Assembly: GCA_900553145.1 (NCBI GenBank)
Contig: USCL01000044.1
Location: forward strand, 1 to 18,105
DNA from: an uncultured Desulfovibrio sp.
GTDB lineage: Bacteria; Desulfobacterota; Desulfovibrionia; Desulfovibrionales; Desulfovibrionaceae
DNA length: 18,105 bases
Direction of reading: 5' to 3'
The position numbers and the translations under genes were made by a program. Under the pieces are notes generated by a model. The model saw only the letters and a list, made by a program, of their open reading frames with translations, was not told where the DNA came from and searched no databases. Shown here piece after piece: positions 8,297 through 16,380 of the stretch; the stretch's first letter is position 1; every line of letters begins with the position of its first letter.

Positions 8297-9370
8297 TCAA
8301 TGCATAAAAAGATAGAGCGAGAACAAAGCAACAAGTACGAGAAGTACCCAAAGTACTTTTTCATATTTTAGGAACATGGGGTTCTGATCAGGATGTTGCT
8401 TCTGGATCCAGATATAGACGGGGATACCAATAGCGATAAACACCGACGCCATAAGCAGATAGTGCAGCCCCACAGCGTAAATGAGCCAAAGTCCATAGGC
8501 TGGCCCTAGAAAGCCGCAGACCAGCGCCGAAGCCCGTCCGGTTGCGGCTCCCTGGGGATATTGGCCATCCTCGCACGTTTTCCACAAGAAAAGCGTGGAG
8601 ATGAGGTAGGCGGGCAAAACCATGACAGCCGTGATGCTCAGCATCATATTCCAAGCATTGTTGGAAAAATACACGAGCAGAAGTGCGAGTTGCATGAGCG
8701 CGCTTGTCACCCACAAGGATACGGAAGGTGCACCATTGGCGTTTTCCCTTGAGAACTGACGTGGAAACGTTCCGTTTTTTGCTGCGGCAAAGGGCATTTC
8801 CGCTGTGATCAGTGTCCAGGCAAGCCAGCTGGCCAGAACAGCAATAATCAACCCAATGTTCATAATCCAGCTTCCCCATGGCCCCACGGCCCGTTCCAGC
8901 ACACCGGCAGTGGAAGGCGTAGGCACAGCGGCCAGTTCCTCTTGAGTCATAAATCCAAAGGGCAATACCGACAACAGGACATATACAACGAGGCAGCCAA
9001 CAAACCCCATGATCGTGGCTTTGCCTACGTCATCTTGGCTCTGTGCCCGGTCAGAAAGCACCACAGCACCTTCAATTCCGATGAACGCCCAGAGTGTTAC
9101 CAGTATGGTACTCTTTATCTGAGTACCGAGTCCACCTAAATGGTGTCCGTTGTCCACAGCCAGCTTGCCGAAGAAGTCGAAATCGAACTTATCAATATGA
9201 AAAACGAAAATCATAATAATGATAAATATGAACAACGGAATGAGCTTGCCGATAGTACCTATGGTGTTGATCACCGCAGCCTGCTGTGTGCCGCGCAGCA
9301 CCACAAAATTGAATAGCCAAATCAGGATGGATCCGCCGATGATGGCGTATATGGTATTGCCACCGGCGAA
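8297..9370 (-). pseudogene. N-terminally truncated APC permease (arginine/ornithine antiporter-like)
   Basis: An open minus-strand frame of about 357 codons carries the middle and C-terminal parts of an APC-superfamily amino acid transporter of the basic amino acid/polyamine antiporter group. Recognisable segments are GGNTIYAIIGGSILIWLFNF, the central helix with TLWAFIGIEGAVVLSDRAQ, SWLAWTLITAEMPFAAAKNG, and a run of C-terminal hydrophobic helices ending YLFMH. Family members are about 460-480 residues long; roughly the first 110, including the first three helices and the substrate-binding helix 1, are absent. The frame stays open upstream to an ATG at 9502, but those codons have no membrane character and do not match the family, so a rearrangement near 9370 is likely. 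A transporter without helices 1-3 should not function. ArcD-like specificity is inferred from overall resemblance. Confidence 0.8.
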
Positions 9371-9760
9371 ATTCCTGCAACACCTTGTTCCTACATTTTT
9401 TTTCGGGACTTCCGTAACGACCTCTCGGAGCAAGACGTGCTTCACTTCACCGACACATGCCAAATTTACCCTGTAGCTTCCCAATGAGTATCGGCGTCTC
9501 ATGTCGCCTTACCCCGCTGCACGCTTTATTATTTGGCTTTTGTCCGTCACGTCCGGCTTGCTACCTCGGGCTTCCTTCAGCGGCTGTCTTACGACATATC
9601 CTTGTCTCCGGTTATATAGGCGGAGGAGGAAGAGGAGAGCACGCAAGGGGGATCGCCATCGGTATGCCAGCCTATTCTATCACTTTGCTCTTTCAACCGT
9701 CTTTTGTCTCTTTCCTTTTCTTCAACTTTATTTGGAAAGTAAAAAAGTAGGTTGGCCGGC
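9371..9760. other. Unidentified sequence joined to the permease break point
   Basis: The stretch replaces the missing 5' part of the permease. Short open frames occur on both strands, for example a minus-strand ATG at 9502 with the peptide MRRRYSLGSYRVNLACVGEV and a plus-strand frame at 9457-9750, but none has a recognisable domain or convincing ribosome binding site. The composition changes within the stretch, including a purine-rich patch around 9621-9650. It could be the remnant of an insertion element or intron, or unrelated DNA brought in by a deletion; I cannot identify it by eye. Confidence 0.4.
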
Positions 9761-9991
9761 ATCCAGTGATTCCATCGAGATGCTTGCTTCAGGAGTCAGC
9801 TATTGTGAATTGGAGAACGTAATCACTTTTTTCGTAACATTATATTGACAAAAGTAACACGCAGGCGTAGGCTCTTTAATAGTGCTTTATATCCAATATA
9901 TTTCATATAGTTATGATACAGATAGGGTTCGGCATCAAACAGGCATTATGGGAATATCGTTTCATCAAACACTATGACAAGGACATAAGCC
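9761..9991 (+). promoter_or_regulatory. Upstream region of the hydGEF-AB cassette with a candidate promoter
   Basis: This AT-rich leader precedes hydG. A TTGACA box at 9845-9850 matches the sigma-70 -35 consensus exactly. A 17-base spacer leads to TAGGCT (9868-9873), a weak -10, so the promoter call is tentative. An imperfect GTGA...TCAC repeat (9805-9826) lies just upstream, but its spacing does not fit the CRP/FNR half-site arrangement. The hydG ribosome binding site AAGGA is at 9979-9983, eight bases before the ATG. A leader of over 100 bases would be transcribed. Confidence 0.35.
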
Positions 9992-11410
9992 ATGTATAAT
10001 CCGTCGTCAGTGAATGCCGAAGAGTTCATATGCCACGATGAAGCCCTCGCCTCGATAGCATACGCGTCAGAGAACAGAAACAACCTCGGGCTGGTCGATT
10101 CCATCATTGAAAAGGCGGAACGAAAGAAGGGGCTCTCCCATCGCGAAGCATCCGTTCTTCTTGCCTGCGATGTGCCGGAAAAGGTTCAGAAAATCTATGC
10201 GCTGGCTGAGCGGATCAAGCAGGATATCTACGGCAACCGCATCGTGATGTTCGCACCATTGTATCTGTCGAATTACTGCATAAACAGCTGCTCATACTGT
10301 CCATATCATGCGAAAAACAAGCATATTGCGCGGAAGAAACTGACACAGGAAGACATCGTACGAGAAGTGACGGCTCTTCAGGACATGGGGCATAAACGGC
10401 TTGCCATAGAATCCGGCGAGGATCCCCTCAATAATCCCATTGAATATATTCTGGAGAGCATTAGAACCATATATAGCGTCAAACACAGGAACGGGGCAAT
10501 CCGCAGGGTCAACGTCAATATAGCCGCAACCACCGTCGAAAACTACAGAAAGCTCAAAGAAGCCGGAATCGGGACCTATATTCTGTTTCAAGAGACGTAT
10601 CATAAGCAGAGTTACGAAAAGCTTCATCCGTCGGGCCCGAAGCACGATTATGCCTACCACACCGAAGCGATGGACAGGGCCATGCTGGGCGGAATCGACG
10701 ATGTGGGCATCGGTGTCCTGTTCGGCCTCGAAAGGTACCGCTACGAGTTCGCCGCGCTGCTGATGCACGCGGAGCATCTCGAAGCCGTGCACGGCGTCGG
10801 CCCCCACACTATAAGCGTACCCCGGGTGAAGCGGGCCGAAGACATCGATCCCGCCGAGTTCGGCAACGGCATCGACGACGAAACCTTTGCCAAGATCTGC
10901 GCCTGTCTGCGGCTTGCCGTCCCCTATACGGGCATGATCATTTCGACCCGCGAAAGCAAGGCCACCCGGGAAAAGGTCATCCGGCTCGGCGTGTCCCAGA
11001 TCAGCGGGGCATCAAAAACCAGCGTCGGTGGGTACGATTCGCAGGAACCCGAAGAGGAAAATTCAGCCCAGTTCGACGTCAGCGATAACAGGACACTGGA
11101 CGAGGTCGTCTGTTGGCTGATGGAGCTCGGCTTCATTCCGAGTTTCTGTACGGCCTGTTACCGGGAAGGCAGGACGGGCGACCGATTCATGGCGCTGTGC
11201 AAAAGCGGCAGAATTGCCGACTGTTGTCATCCCAACGCGCTGATGACTTTGAAGGAGTATCTGGAGGACTACGCCTCCGACCGGGCGCGACGTACCGGTT
11301 CGGCGCTGATCCGGAGAGAACTGGGCAACATCCCGAACGAGAAGGTCAGGCACATCGCGGCCGAACGTCTGGAGAAAATCGCGACCGGACAACGAGATTT
11401 CAGGTTTTAG
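9992..11410 (+). CDS. hydG: [FeFe] hydrogenase maturase HydG (radical SAM tyrosine lyase)
   Basis: HydG cleaves tyrosine by radical SAM chemistry to p-cresol, CO and cyanide, and releases an Fe(CO)2(CN)-containing synthon for the 2Fe subcluster of the H-cluster. The 472-residue length is typical. The radical SAM motif CX3CX2C is at C96, C100 and C103 (YCINSCSYCPYH). The C-terminal auxiliary cluster motif CX2CX22C, which separates HydG from ThiH, is present as C386, C389 and C412. The SAM-binding GED-type segment is visible as ESGEDP. The ATG at 9992 has AAGGA eight bases upstream. hydE follows 25 bases after the stop. Gene identity is secure. Confidence 0.96.
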   Translation: MYNPSSVNAEEFICHDEALASIAYASENRNNLGLVDSIIEKAERKKGLSHREASVLLACDVPEKVQKIYALAERIKQDIYGNRIVMFAPLYLSNYCINSCSYCPYHAKNKHIARKKLTQEDIVREVTALQDMGHKRLAIESGEDPLNNPIEYILESIRTIYSVKHRNGAIRRVNVNIAATTVENYRKLKEAGIGTYILFQETYHKQSYEKLHPSGPKHDYAYHTEAMDRAMLGGIDDVGIGVLFGLERYRYEFAALLMHAEHLEAVHGVGPHTISVPRVKRAEDIDPAEFGNGIDDETFAKICACLRLAVPYTGMIISTRESKATREKVIRLGVSQISGASKTSVGGYDSQEPEEENSAQFDVSDNRTLDEVVCWLMELGFIPSFCTACYREGRTGDRFMALCKSGRIADCCHPNALMTLKEYLEDYASDRARRTGSALIRRELGNIPNEKVRHIAAERLEKIATGQRDFRF

Positions 11411-11435
11411 CCGCCAGTTCTGCGGGGAGGCAACC

Positions 11436-12413
11436 ATGTTCCGGGAAGATATTCTCAAACTGCTGTTCGAAACGCCCTACACGGAGCTCTGCGCCCGTGC
11501 AAATGAGGAACGTCAACGCGAGAAGGGGACGCATGTCTTTGTCCGCGGGCTGATCGAGTTCTCGAACCATTGTGAACGGAATTGCCGCTATTGCGGGCTG
11601 CGCTCGGCCAATCTCACGCCACACCGCTACCACCTTGCCGAAGAGGATATCTTCGAAGCCGCGGAACGTGCCGTAGCCCTTGGCGCGGACACTATCGTTC
11701 TCCAATCGGGTGAAATCCATGAAGACCCGCAACACCTTGCCCATATCGTGGATGCTCTCCGCGTTCGTCTGCCCGCAACGGCGGTGACCCTTAGCGTCGG
11801 CGAGCATCCGGCGGCTTCCTATGCCCTATGGAAAGAGGCCGGCGCATCCCGTTTTCTACTGAAGCATGAGACGGCGGATCCTTCGCTCTATGCATCCCTG
11901 CACCCGGGCCGTTCTCTGGGGCAGCGGGTGGAGGCCCTGCGCACACTGCGAAAGTTGGGATATGAACTGGGATCCGGGTTCATCGTGGGACTTCCGGGAC
12001 AAAGGCCGGAAACACTCGCGGACGATATTCTGCTGGCCCGAAATCTCCGCGTGGACATGTGCGGAGCGGGCCCCTTCATCCCTCAAATCGACACACCGCT
12101 GGGACATGAGGCCAGTGGTTCCGTTCTCCTGTCCCTGCGAGTCATGGCAACGCTCCGCATTGCCCTGCCGTGGGCCAATCTGCCCGCCACCACGGCGCTG
12201 GCAACCCTCGATCCCGTTTCTGGACAGCGGGAAGGACTGCTCGCCGGCGGAAACGTACTTATGCCGGGCTTCACACCCCCGGCGCATCAAAAAGAATATC
12301 GCCTGTATGACAACAAGCGCCGTGTCGGCATGGAAGAAGTCCGGCAAGCCATCGAGTCCGCAGGGCGCACGCACTCACTGCCACGGGAGAAAGAACATGC
12401 TGGACGCGCCTAA
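11436..12413 (+). CDS. hydE: [FeFe] hydrogenase maturase HydE (radical SAM)
   Basis: HydE is the second radical SAM maturase; it acts on the HydG product on the way to the diiron subcluster. The 325-residue protein has CX3CX2C at C46, C50 and C53 (HCERNCRYCGLR) and a conserved TIM-barrel pattern, including TIVLQSGE, LSVGE and GSGFIVGLPGQ. The optional second [4Fe-4S] site seen near the C-terminus of some homologues, such as Thermotoga HydE, is absent: no cysteines remain in the last 110 residues. That cluster is known to be dispensable. GGGGAGG lies five bases before the ATG. The 3' end overlaps hydF by 17 bases, which implies coupled translation. Confidence 0.95.
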   Translation: MFREDILKLLFETPYTELCARANEERQREKGTHVFVRGLIEFSNHCERNCRYCGLRSANLTPHRYHLAEEDIFEAAERAVALGADTIVLQSGEIHEDPQHLAHIVDALRVRLPATAVTLSVGEHPAASYALWKEAGASRFLLKHETADPSLYASLHPGRSLGQRVEALRTLRKLGYELGSGFIVGLPGQRPETLADDILLARNLRVDMCGAGPFIPQIDTPLGHEASGSVLLSLRVMATLRIALPWANLPATTALATLDPVSGQREGLLAGGNVLMPGFTPPAHQKEYRLYDNKRRVGMEEVRQAIESAGRTHSLPREKEHAGRA

Positions 12414-13620
12414 GGGACTCAGGCTGCATATCGGCCTCTTCGGACGCCGGAACGTCGGCAAATCGTCGTTGATCAACGCGCTGGCCCGTCAACCGGTATC
12501 CATTGTCTCCGACACTCCGGGAACCACCACCGACCCTGTGGAAAAGACGTTGGAATTTGCACTGCTGGGGCCGGTCGTCTTCGTGGACGCCCCGGGGTTG
12601 GACGACGAGGGAGATCTGGGCATGCGGCGCATGGAGCGCGCCTTAGCGGCCCTACCCGGGATGGACATGGCTATGATTGTGACCGAGGGCAGTTTGTGGG
12701 GAGATTGCGAGGAACGGATCGCAACCATGCTCAGGGGGCAGGATATCCCTTTTCTCGTGGTCATGAACAAGTCAGATCTCCCCTCCACAGTGAGCACGGC
12801 CCTTCCCGGCATGCTCACGGGGTTACCCGCTTCCGCGAAAACAGGTGAAGGCTTGGATGCTGTCCGCGACGGCCTTGTCCGCCTCGCCCCTGACGAATTG
12901 CTGCAAGAAACGCGGCTGGGGGGGGAGCTCCTTCCCCGGAACGGGCTGGTTGTTCTTGTTGTTCCCCTTGATTCGGGCGCACCCAAGGGGCGGCTCATCC
13001 TGCCACAAGTGCAGACCATCCGCGACGTACTCGACGGACGGGGACTCTGTCTTGTGGTTACGGAGGAGGAGCTGGGTACGGCCTTCCGCGCCCTGAAAAA
13101 GGCTCCGGATCTGGTCGTATGCGATTCCCAAGTGATCCGCCGGGCCGCCGCCGAAACGCCGGATTCCGTCCCTCTCACCACATTCTCTATCCTTATGGCC
13201 CGGCTCAAGGGCGATCTGCCCATGCTTGCCGCTGGAGCCGCAGCCATCAAAAAACTCCGGCCCGGATCCGGCGTGCTCATGATGGAAGCCTGTTCCCATC
13301 ATCCACAGAAAGATGACATCGGGCGCATCAAAATCCCCCGGCTCCTGCAAGAGCAGGCTGGTGGCGAGTTGCGCATCGGCATGCACGCAGGCAAGGCCGG
13401 TACGGAAGACCCGACTGAATGGGATCTTATTGTCCATTGCGGAGGTTGCGCCATGACGCGCAGGCAGATGCTGTCCCGGCTGCGGGCGGCACGGGCGGCG
13501 GACATTCCCATGACCAACTATGGCGTTGCCATCTCCTTTGCCCAAGGCGTGCTGGAGCGGGTGCTCGGACCTTTTCCGGACGCTCTGGCGTCCTATCGGA
13601 AAGCTCTCAGGAGTCAATAG
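12397..13620 (+). CDS. hydF: [FeFe] hydrogenase maturation GTPase/scaffold HydF
   Basis: HydF carries the diiron precursor and delivers it to apo-HydA. The 407-residue product has an N-terminal GTPase domain with P-loop GRRNVGKSS (16-24), switch region DTPGTTTDPV, G3 as DAPG (64-67) and G4 as NKSD (124-127). The C-terminal cluster-binding domain has C299 with H301/H302 (EACSHHP) and HCGGC (H347, C348, C351), the known [4Fe-4S] ligand pattern. The ATG at 12397 is preferred because GGGAGAAAG lies just upstream and the P-loop domain begins directly afterwards. An open frame extending to 11866 is only the out-of-frame reading of hydE. A gap of 128 bases to hydA follows. Confidence 0.95.
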   Translation: MLDAPKGLRLHIGLFGRRNVGKSSLINALARQPVSIVSDTPGTTTDPVEKTLEFALLGPVVFVDAPGLDDEGDLGMRRMERALAALPGMDMAMIVTEGSLWGDCEERIATMLRGQDIPFLVVMNKSDLPSTVSTALPGMLTGLPASAKTGEGLDAVRDGLVRLAPDELLQETRLGGELLPRNGLVVLVVPLDSGAPKGRLILPQVQTIRDVLDGRGLCLVVTEEELGTAFRALKKAPDLVVCDSQVIRRAAAETPDSVPLTTFSILMARLKGDLPMLAAGAAAIKKLRPGSGVLMMEACSHHPQKDDIGRIKIPRLLQEQAGGELRIGMHAGKAGTEDPTEWDLIVHCGGCAMTRRQMLSRLRAARAADIPMTNYGVAISFAQGVLERVLGPFPDALASYRKALRSQ

Positions 13621-13691
13621 GAAATCTGCACCGACGGAGAATGCCAACGCTCCATTCCCAAACCCCCAGGTGGCACAGGGAGGATGTCGCC

Positions 13692-13724
13692 ATGACGCGC
13701 CGGGGATGGAGCAGGTTTTTGTAG
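13692..13724 (+). CDS. Possible 10-codon leader peptide ahead of hydA
   Basis: An ATG with a good ribosome binding site (GGGAGG, 13679-13684) opens a frame encoding MTRRGWSRFL, which stops 24 bases before the hydA ATG. It may be a translated leader coupled to hydA or a chance match. A 13-base exact repeat (CGCCATGACGCGC) is shared with the 3' part of hydF around 13449-13461, so the apparent start could be copied sequence. It is too short for any functional claim. Confidence 0.2.
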   Translation: MTRRGWSRFL

Positions 13725-13748
13725 CCTTATAAGCGACAGGAGGATAGA

Positions 13749-15002
13749 ATGATACGCATCGTTATGGAACATGTCGAATACGAACTCAATGTGCCCGAAA
13801 CGGGGGTGCAACCTGACAGCCTGACCTTTGTGGAGATCGATCAGGAAAAGTGCATCGGGTGCGATACATGCCAACAATATTGCCCTACCGGGGCCATCTA
13901 CGGGGAAACCTTCGAGCCGCATACCATCAAATACCGGGAGAGCTGCATCAATTGCGGGCAATGCCTGACCCATTGTCCTTCGATGGCGATATACGAGGTT
14001 CGGTCATGGGTCCCGGAACTGGAAGAAAAGCTCAAGGATAGCCGCGTAAAATGCGTGGCCATGCCTGCTCCGTCCGTGCGCTATGCGCTCGGCGAAGCCT
14101 TTGGCCTGCCTGTCGGAACTGTGACTACCGGGAAGATGCTGTCCGCCCTCAAGGCCTTGGGCTTCTCTCACTGCTGGGACACGGAATTCGCGGCGGACGT
14201 CACCATATGGGAAGAGGCGTCTGAGTTTGTGGAACGCTTGGGCGGCCAAAAAGATCTTCCCCAGTTCACATCTTGCTGCCCCGGCTGGCAGAAATATGCC
14301 GAAACGTTCTACCCGGAACTGCTGCCGCATTTTTCGTCCTGCAAGTCTCCCATCGGCATGAACGGCGCACTGGCGAAGACATACGGCGCGCAGCGGATGC
14401 AGTACGCTCCCAAGGACATCTACACGGTATCCATTATGCCATGTATTGCCAAAAAATACGAAGGATTGCGCCCGGAACTCAATGCCAGCGGACAGCAAGA
14501 CATCGACGCCACTCTGACGACCCGTGAACTGGCCTACCTGATCCGTAAGGCAGGCATTGATTTCGCCAGTCTCCCGGATGGAGAACGAGACAGCCTGATG
14601 GGAGAATCCACAGGCGGAGCCACCATCTTCGGCGTGACCGGCGGCGTCATGGAGGCGGCACTGCGCTTCGCGTATCAGGCCGTTACCGGAACCCGTCCAG
14701 ATTCATGGGACTTCAAACAGGTCCGTGGGCTAGACGGTCTCAAGGAATATACCGTGACCCTGAACGGCACGGAACTCCGCCTTGCCGTCGTGCATGGAGC
14801 CAAACGGTTCGCCGAGATCTGCGATCAGGTGAAGGCGGGGAACTCGCCGTACCATTTCATCGAATTCATGGCCTGCCCCGGGGGATGCGTCTGCGGCGGA
14901 GGACAGCCGCTTATGCCGTCCCTGTTCGCCTCGCTTGAACGCAAGGCCCTCGGCCTCTTCGCCGGATTCAGGAAACGCCTCGCCCAAACTGCCAACGTCT
15001 AA
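13749..15002 (+). CDS. hydA: Periplasmic [FeFe] hydrogenase large (catalytic) subunit
   Basis: This 417-residue catalytic subunit of the Desulfovibrio-type dimeric [FeFe] hydrogenase interconverts H2 with protons and electrons. An N-terminal 2[4Fe-4S] ferredoxin domain has C35, C38, C41, C45 and C66, C69, C72, C76. The H-cluster motifs are L1 TSCCPGW (C177 ligand, C176 the expected proton relay), L2 MPCIAKKYE (C232) and L3 FMACPGGCVCGGGQP (C376, C380). Sequence and length closely follow the enzymes of D. vulgaris and D. desulfuricans. There is no signal peptide; export is expected as a complex with HydB, and the C-terminal tail is removed in characterised homologues. AGGAGGAT lies just before the ATG. 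The natural partner in the family is periplasmic multiheme cytochrome c, and one is encoded just downstream. Confidence 0.97.
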   Translation: MIRIVMEHVEYELNVPETGVQPDSLTFVEIDQEKCIGCDTCQQYCPTGAIYGETFEPHTIKYRESCINCGQCLTHCPSMAIYEVRSWVPELEEKLKDSRVKCVAMPAPSVRYALGEAFGLPVGTVTTGKMLSALKALGFSHCWDTEFAADVTIWEEASEFVERLGGQKDLPQFTSCCPGWQKYAETFYPELLPHFSSCKSPIGMNGALAKTYGAQRMQYAPKDIYTVSIMPCIAKKYEGLRPELNASGQQDIDATLTTRELAYLIRKAGIDFASLPDGERDSLMGESTGGATIFGVTGGVMEAALRFAYQAVTGTRPDSWDFKQVRGLDGLKEYTVTLNGTELRLAVVHGAKRFAEICDQVKAGNSPYHFIEFMACPGGCVCGGGQPLMPSLFASLERKALGLFAGFRKRLAQTANV

Positions 15003-15014
15003 AGGAGAAAGTCC

Positions 15015-15395
15015 ATGTCATTCGCCACTGTGACCCGGCGCGGTTTTCTAAAGGGAGCCTGTATGCTTTCAGGGGGAATCCTTCTCGGCATCCGCATGAC
15101 CGGCAAGGCCGCAGCTGCGGTAAAAGAATTCAAGGAGTACATGGGAGATCGCATCAACGGCGTCTACGGTGCCGACAAACAATTCCCCAAAAGAGCTTCC
15201 CAAGACAACGCGCAAGTACGGACACTGTACGAATCCTCCCTCGGCAAGCCGCTCGGCCACAAATCGGAAGAACTGCTGCATACCAAATGGTTTGACAAAT
15301 CCGGCGCGCTCAAGGAGCTGGCCGCGAAAGGAGCATACCCCAATCCCCGTCACGTCAAGGAGTTCGCCGCATCCGACTATCCATACGACGAATAG
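15015..15395 (+). CDS. hydB: Periplasmic [FeFe] hydrogenase small subunit with Tat signal
   Basis: The 126-residue protein begins with a twin-arginine signal (VTRRGFLKGA, then a hydrophobic stretch and an Ala-rich cleavage region near residues 31-35). It carries both subunits across the inner membrane by the Tat route. The mature part (EFKEYMGDRINGVYGAD...) wraps around HydA in known structures and binds no cofactor. The length matches Desulfovibrio HydB (about 123 residues). It starts 12 bases after hydA with AAAGGAGAAAG upstream of the ATG, so the two are cotranslated in step. No anomaly seen. Confidence 0.95.
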   Translation: MSFATVTRRGFLKGACMLSGGILLGIRMTGKAAAAVKEFKEYMGDRINGVYGADKQFPKRASQDNAQVRTLYESSLGKPLGHKSEELLHTKWFDKSGALKELAAKGAYPNPRHVKEFAASDYPYDE

Positions 15396-15438
15396 GCCCG
15401 GGATATTGCGCCGGAACGGCGGCGCATAACCGCAGGGG

Positions 15439-15480
15439 GGCGGGCATAGATATCCAATGCCCGCCTCGGCTATGCCGCCC
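15439..15480 (+). promoter_or_regulatory. Overlapping alternative hairpins between hydB and the cytochrome gene
   Basis: GGCGGGCAT (15439-15447) pairs perfectly with ATGCCCGCC (15457-15465). It could instead pair, with one bulged G, with TATGCCGCCC (15471-15480). No T-tract follows, so it is not a standard rho-independent terminator. It may be a transcript-processing or attenuation structure at the end of the hydrogenase operon. Confidence 0.35.
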
Positions 15481-15590
15481 AACATGAAAACGGCGTCAAC
15501 ACCGTCAGCCGTCCCCTTTCCCGGGTACCCTGACCCGGCACTCCGCGGCCTTATCGATCCCTTCGTATTCTAAGGTAAGGAATGTTTGTC

Positions 15591-16370
15591 ATGCCAAGAC
15601 GTCATGTCTTTGTCACCGTTTTTTGCTGTCTGATGGCCGTGGTGGCGGTCGTGGGCTATACCCATGACACAGTTGGGAAAACGCCTGTCCGCCTCCTGCT
15701 CGAAAACGCCGGGGGACGGGTCGTGTTCGACCACCGGAGGCATGCTGAAGACTACAAGGTAGCCTGCGAAACCTGCCATCACGAATCGGCGGAGGCGCGC
15801 GAAAACGTCCGGCCCTGCGGCGCGTGCCACGGCGTCGATTTCGGCGGCTCCTTCCGGGAGGATCACGTCGCCGCCTTTGCGGACGACGAGACGACCTGCG
15901 CGACCTGCCACCACATGGGCAGCGCGCCCGCGAAGTGGGACCACGCGGCCCATGCCGAGGAGTACGGCCTTTCCTGTACCGACTGCCATCACGCCGACGC
16001 CGACATCGAGCCGGAACCCGCCCGCTGCACGGCCTGCCACCTCGACAAGCCGATGGGGGACATCCCCGACATGAAGACCGCAGCGCATGCCAAATGCGCG
16101 GACTGCCATCAGGAATGGTTCGACGCGGGCATGAAGGGCTGCACAAGCTGCCATCCCTTTACGGACAACCGCAAGCTGTTCGCCTCCGGGCAGCCCGTGG
16201 ACGTGAACCCCGGCGACGCCGATTGCACGGTCTGCCACGGAGACGTCAAGGCCTCGGACCTCATCCCCGACCGCATGGCTGCCTTCCACGGCAACTGCAT
16301 GAAATGCCACGAAAAGCTCGGCAAGGGGCCGTTCCGCAAGGACCAGTGCAACCAGTGCCACACGAAATAG
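15591..16370 (+). CDS. Decaheme cytochrome c, Rnf-associated
   Basis: The 259-residue exported protein has ten CXXCH heme-binding motifs, with first Cys at residues 59, 76, 103, 129, 146, 169, 184, 212, 236 and 253. Additional His residues, many in CXXCHH or HAEEY/HAAH contexts, could supply the second axial ligands in class III (c3-like) fashion. The N-terminus (RRHVFVTVFCCLMAVVAVVGY) is a signal peptide or membrane anchor, placing the hemes in the periplasm. The ATG at 15591 is chosen over one at 15582 because the AAGGTAAGG (15572-15580) stretch is better spaced for it. A decaheme cytochrome just before rnfC is the known arrangement in Desulfovibrio rnf operons (there called dhcA). It probably links periplasmic electron carriers, such as cytochrome c3 reduced by HydAB, to the Rnf complex. 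The gene is visibly GC-richer than the hyd block. Confidence 0.92.
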   Translation: MPRRHVFVTVFCCLMAVVAVVGYTHDTVGKTPVRLLLENAGGRVVFDHRRHAEDYKVACETCHHESAEARENVRPCGACHGVDFGGSFREDHVAAFADDETTCATCHHMGSAPAKWDHAAHAEEYGLSCTDCHHADADIEPEPARCTACHLDKPMGDIPDMKTAAHAKCADCHQEWFDAGMKGCTSCHPFTDNRKLFASGQPVDVNPGDADCTVCHGDVKASDLIPDRMAAFHGNCMKCHEKLGKGPFRKDQCNQCHTK

Positions 16371-16380
16371 GCGGACTGTC

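Noticed and set aside
9805..9826. GTGA...TCAC as a CRP/FNR/HcpR-type operator
   Set aside because: The arms are imperfect and the spacing is too wide for the known half-site arrangement.
9457..9848. Two overlapping plus-strand frames (about 97 and 115 codons) upstream of hydG
   Set aside because: No homology recognised, no clear ribosome binding sites, and the two frames overlap each other; more likely chance frames in the rearranged DNA.
11866..12396. N-terminal extension of hydF to an ATG at 11866
   Set aside because: The extra 177 codons are the out-of-frame reading of hydE; the HydF P-loop domain begins right after the ATG at 12397, which has its own ribosome binding site.
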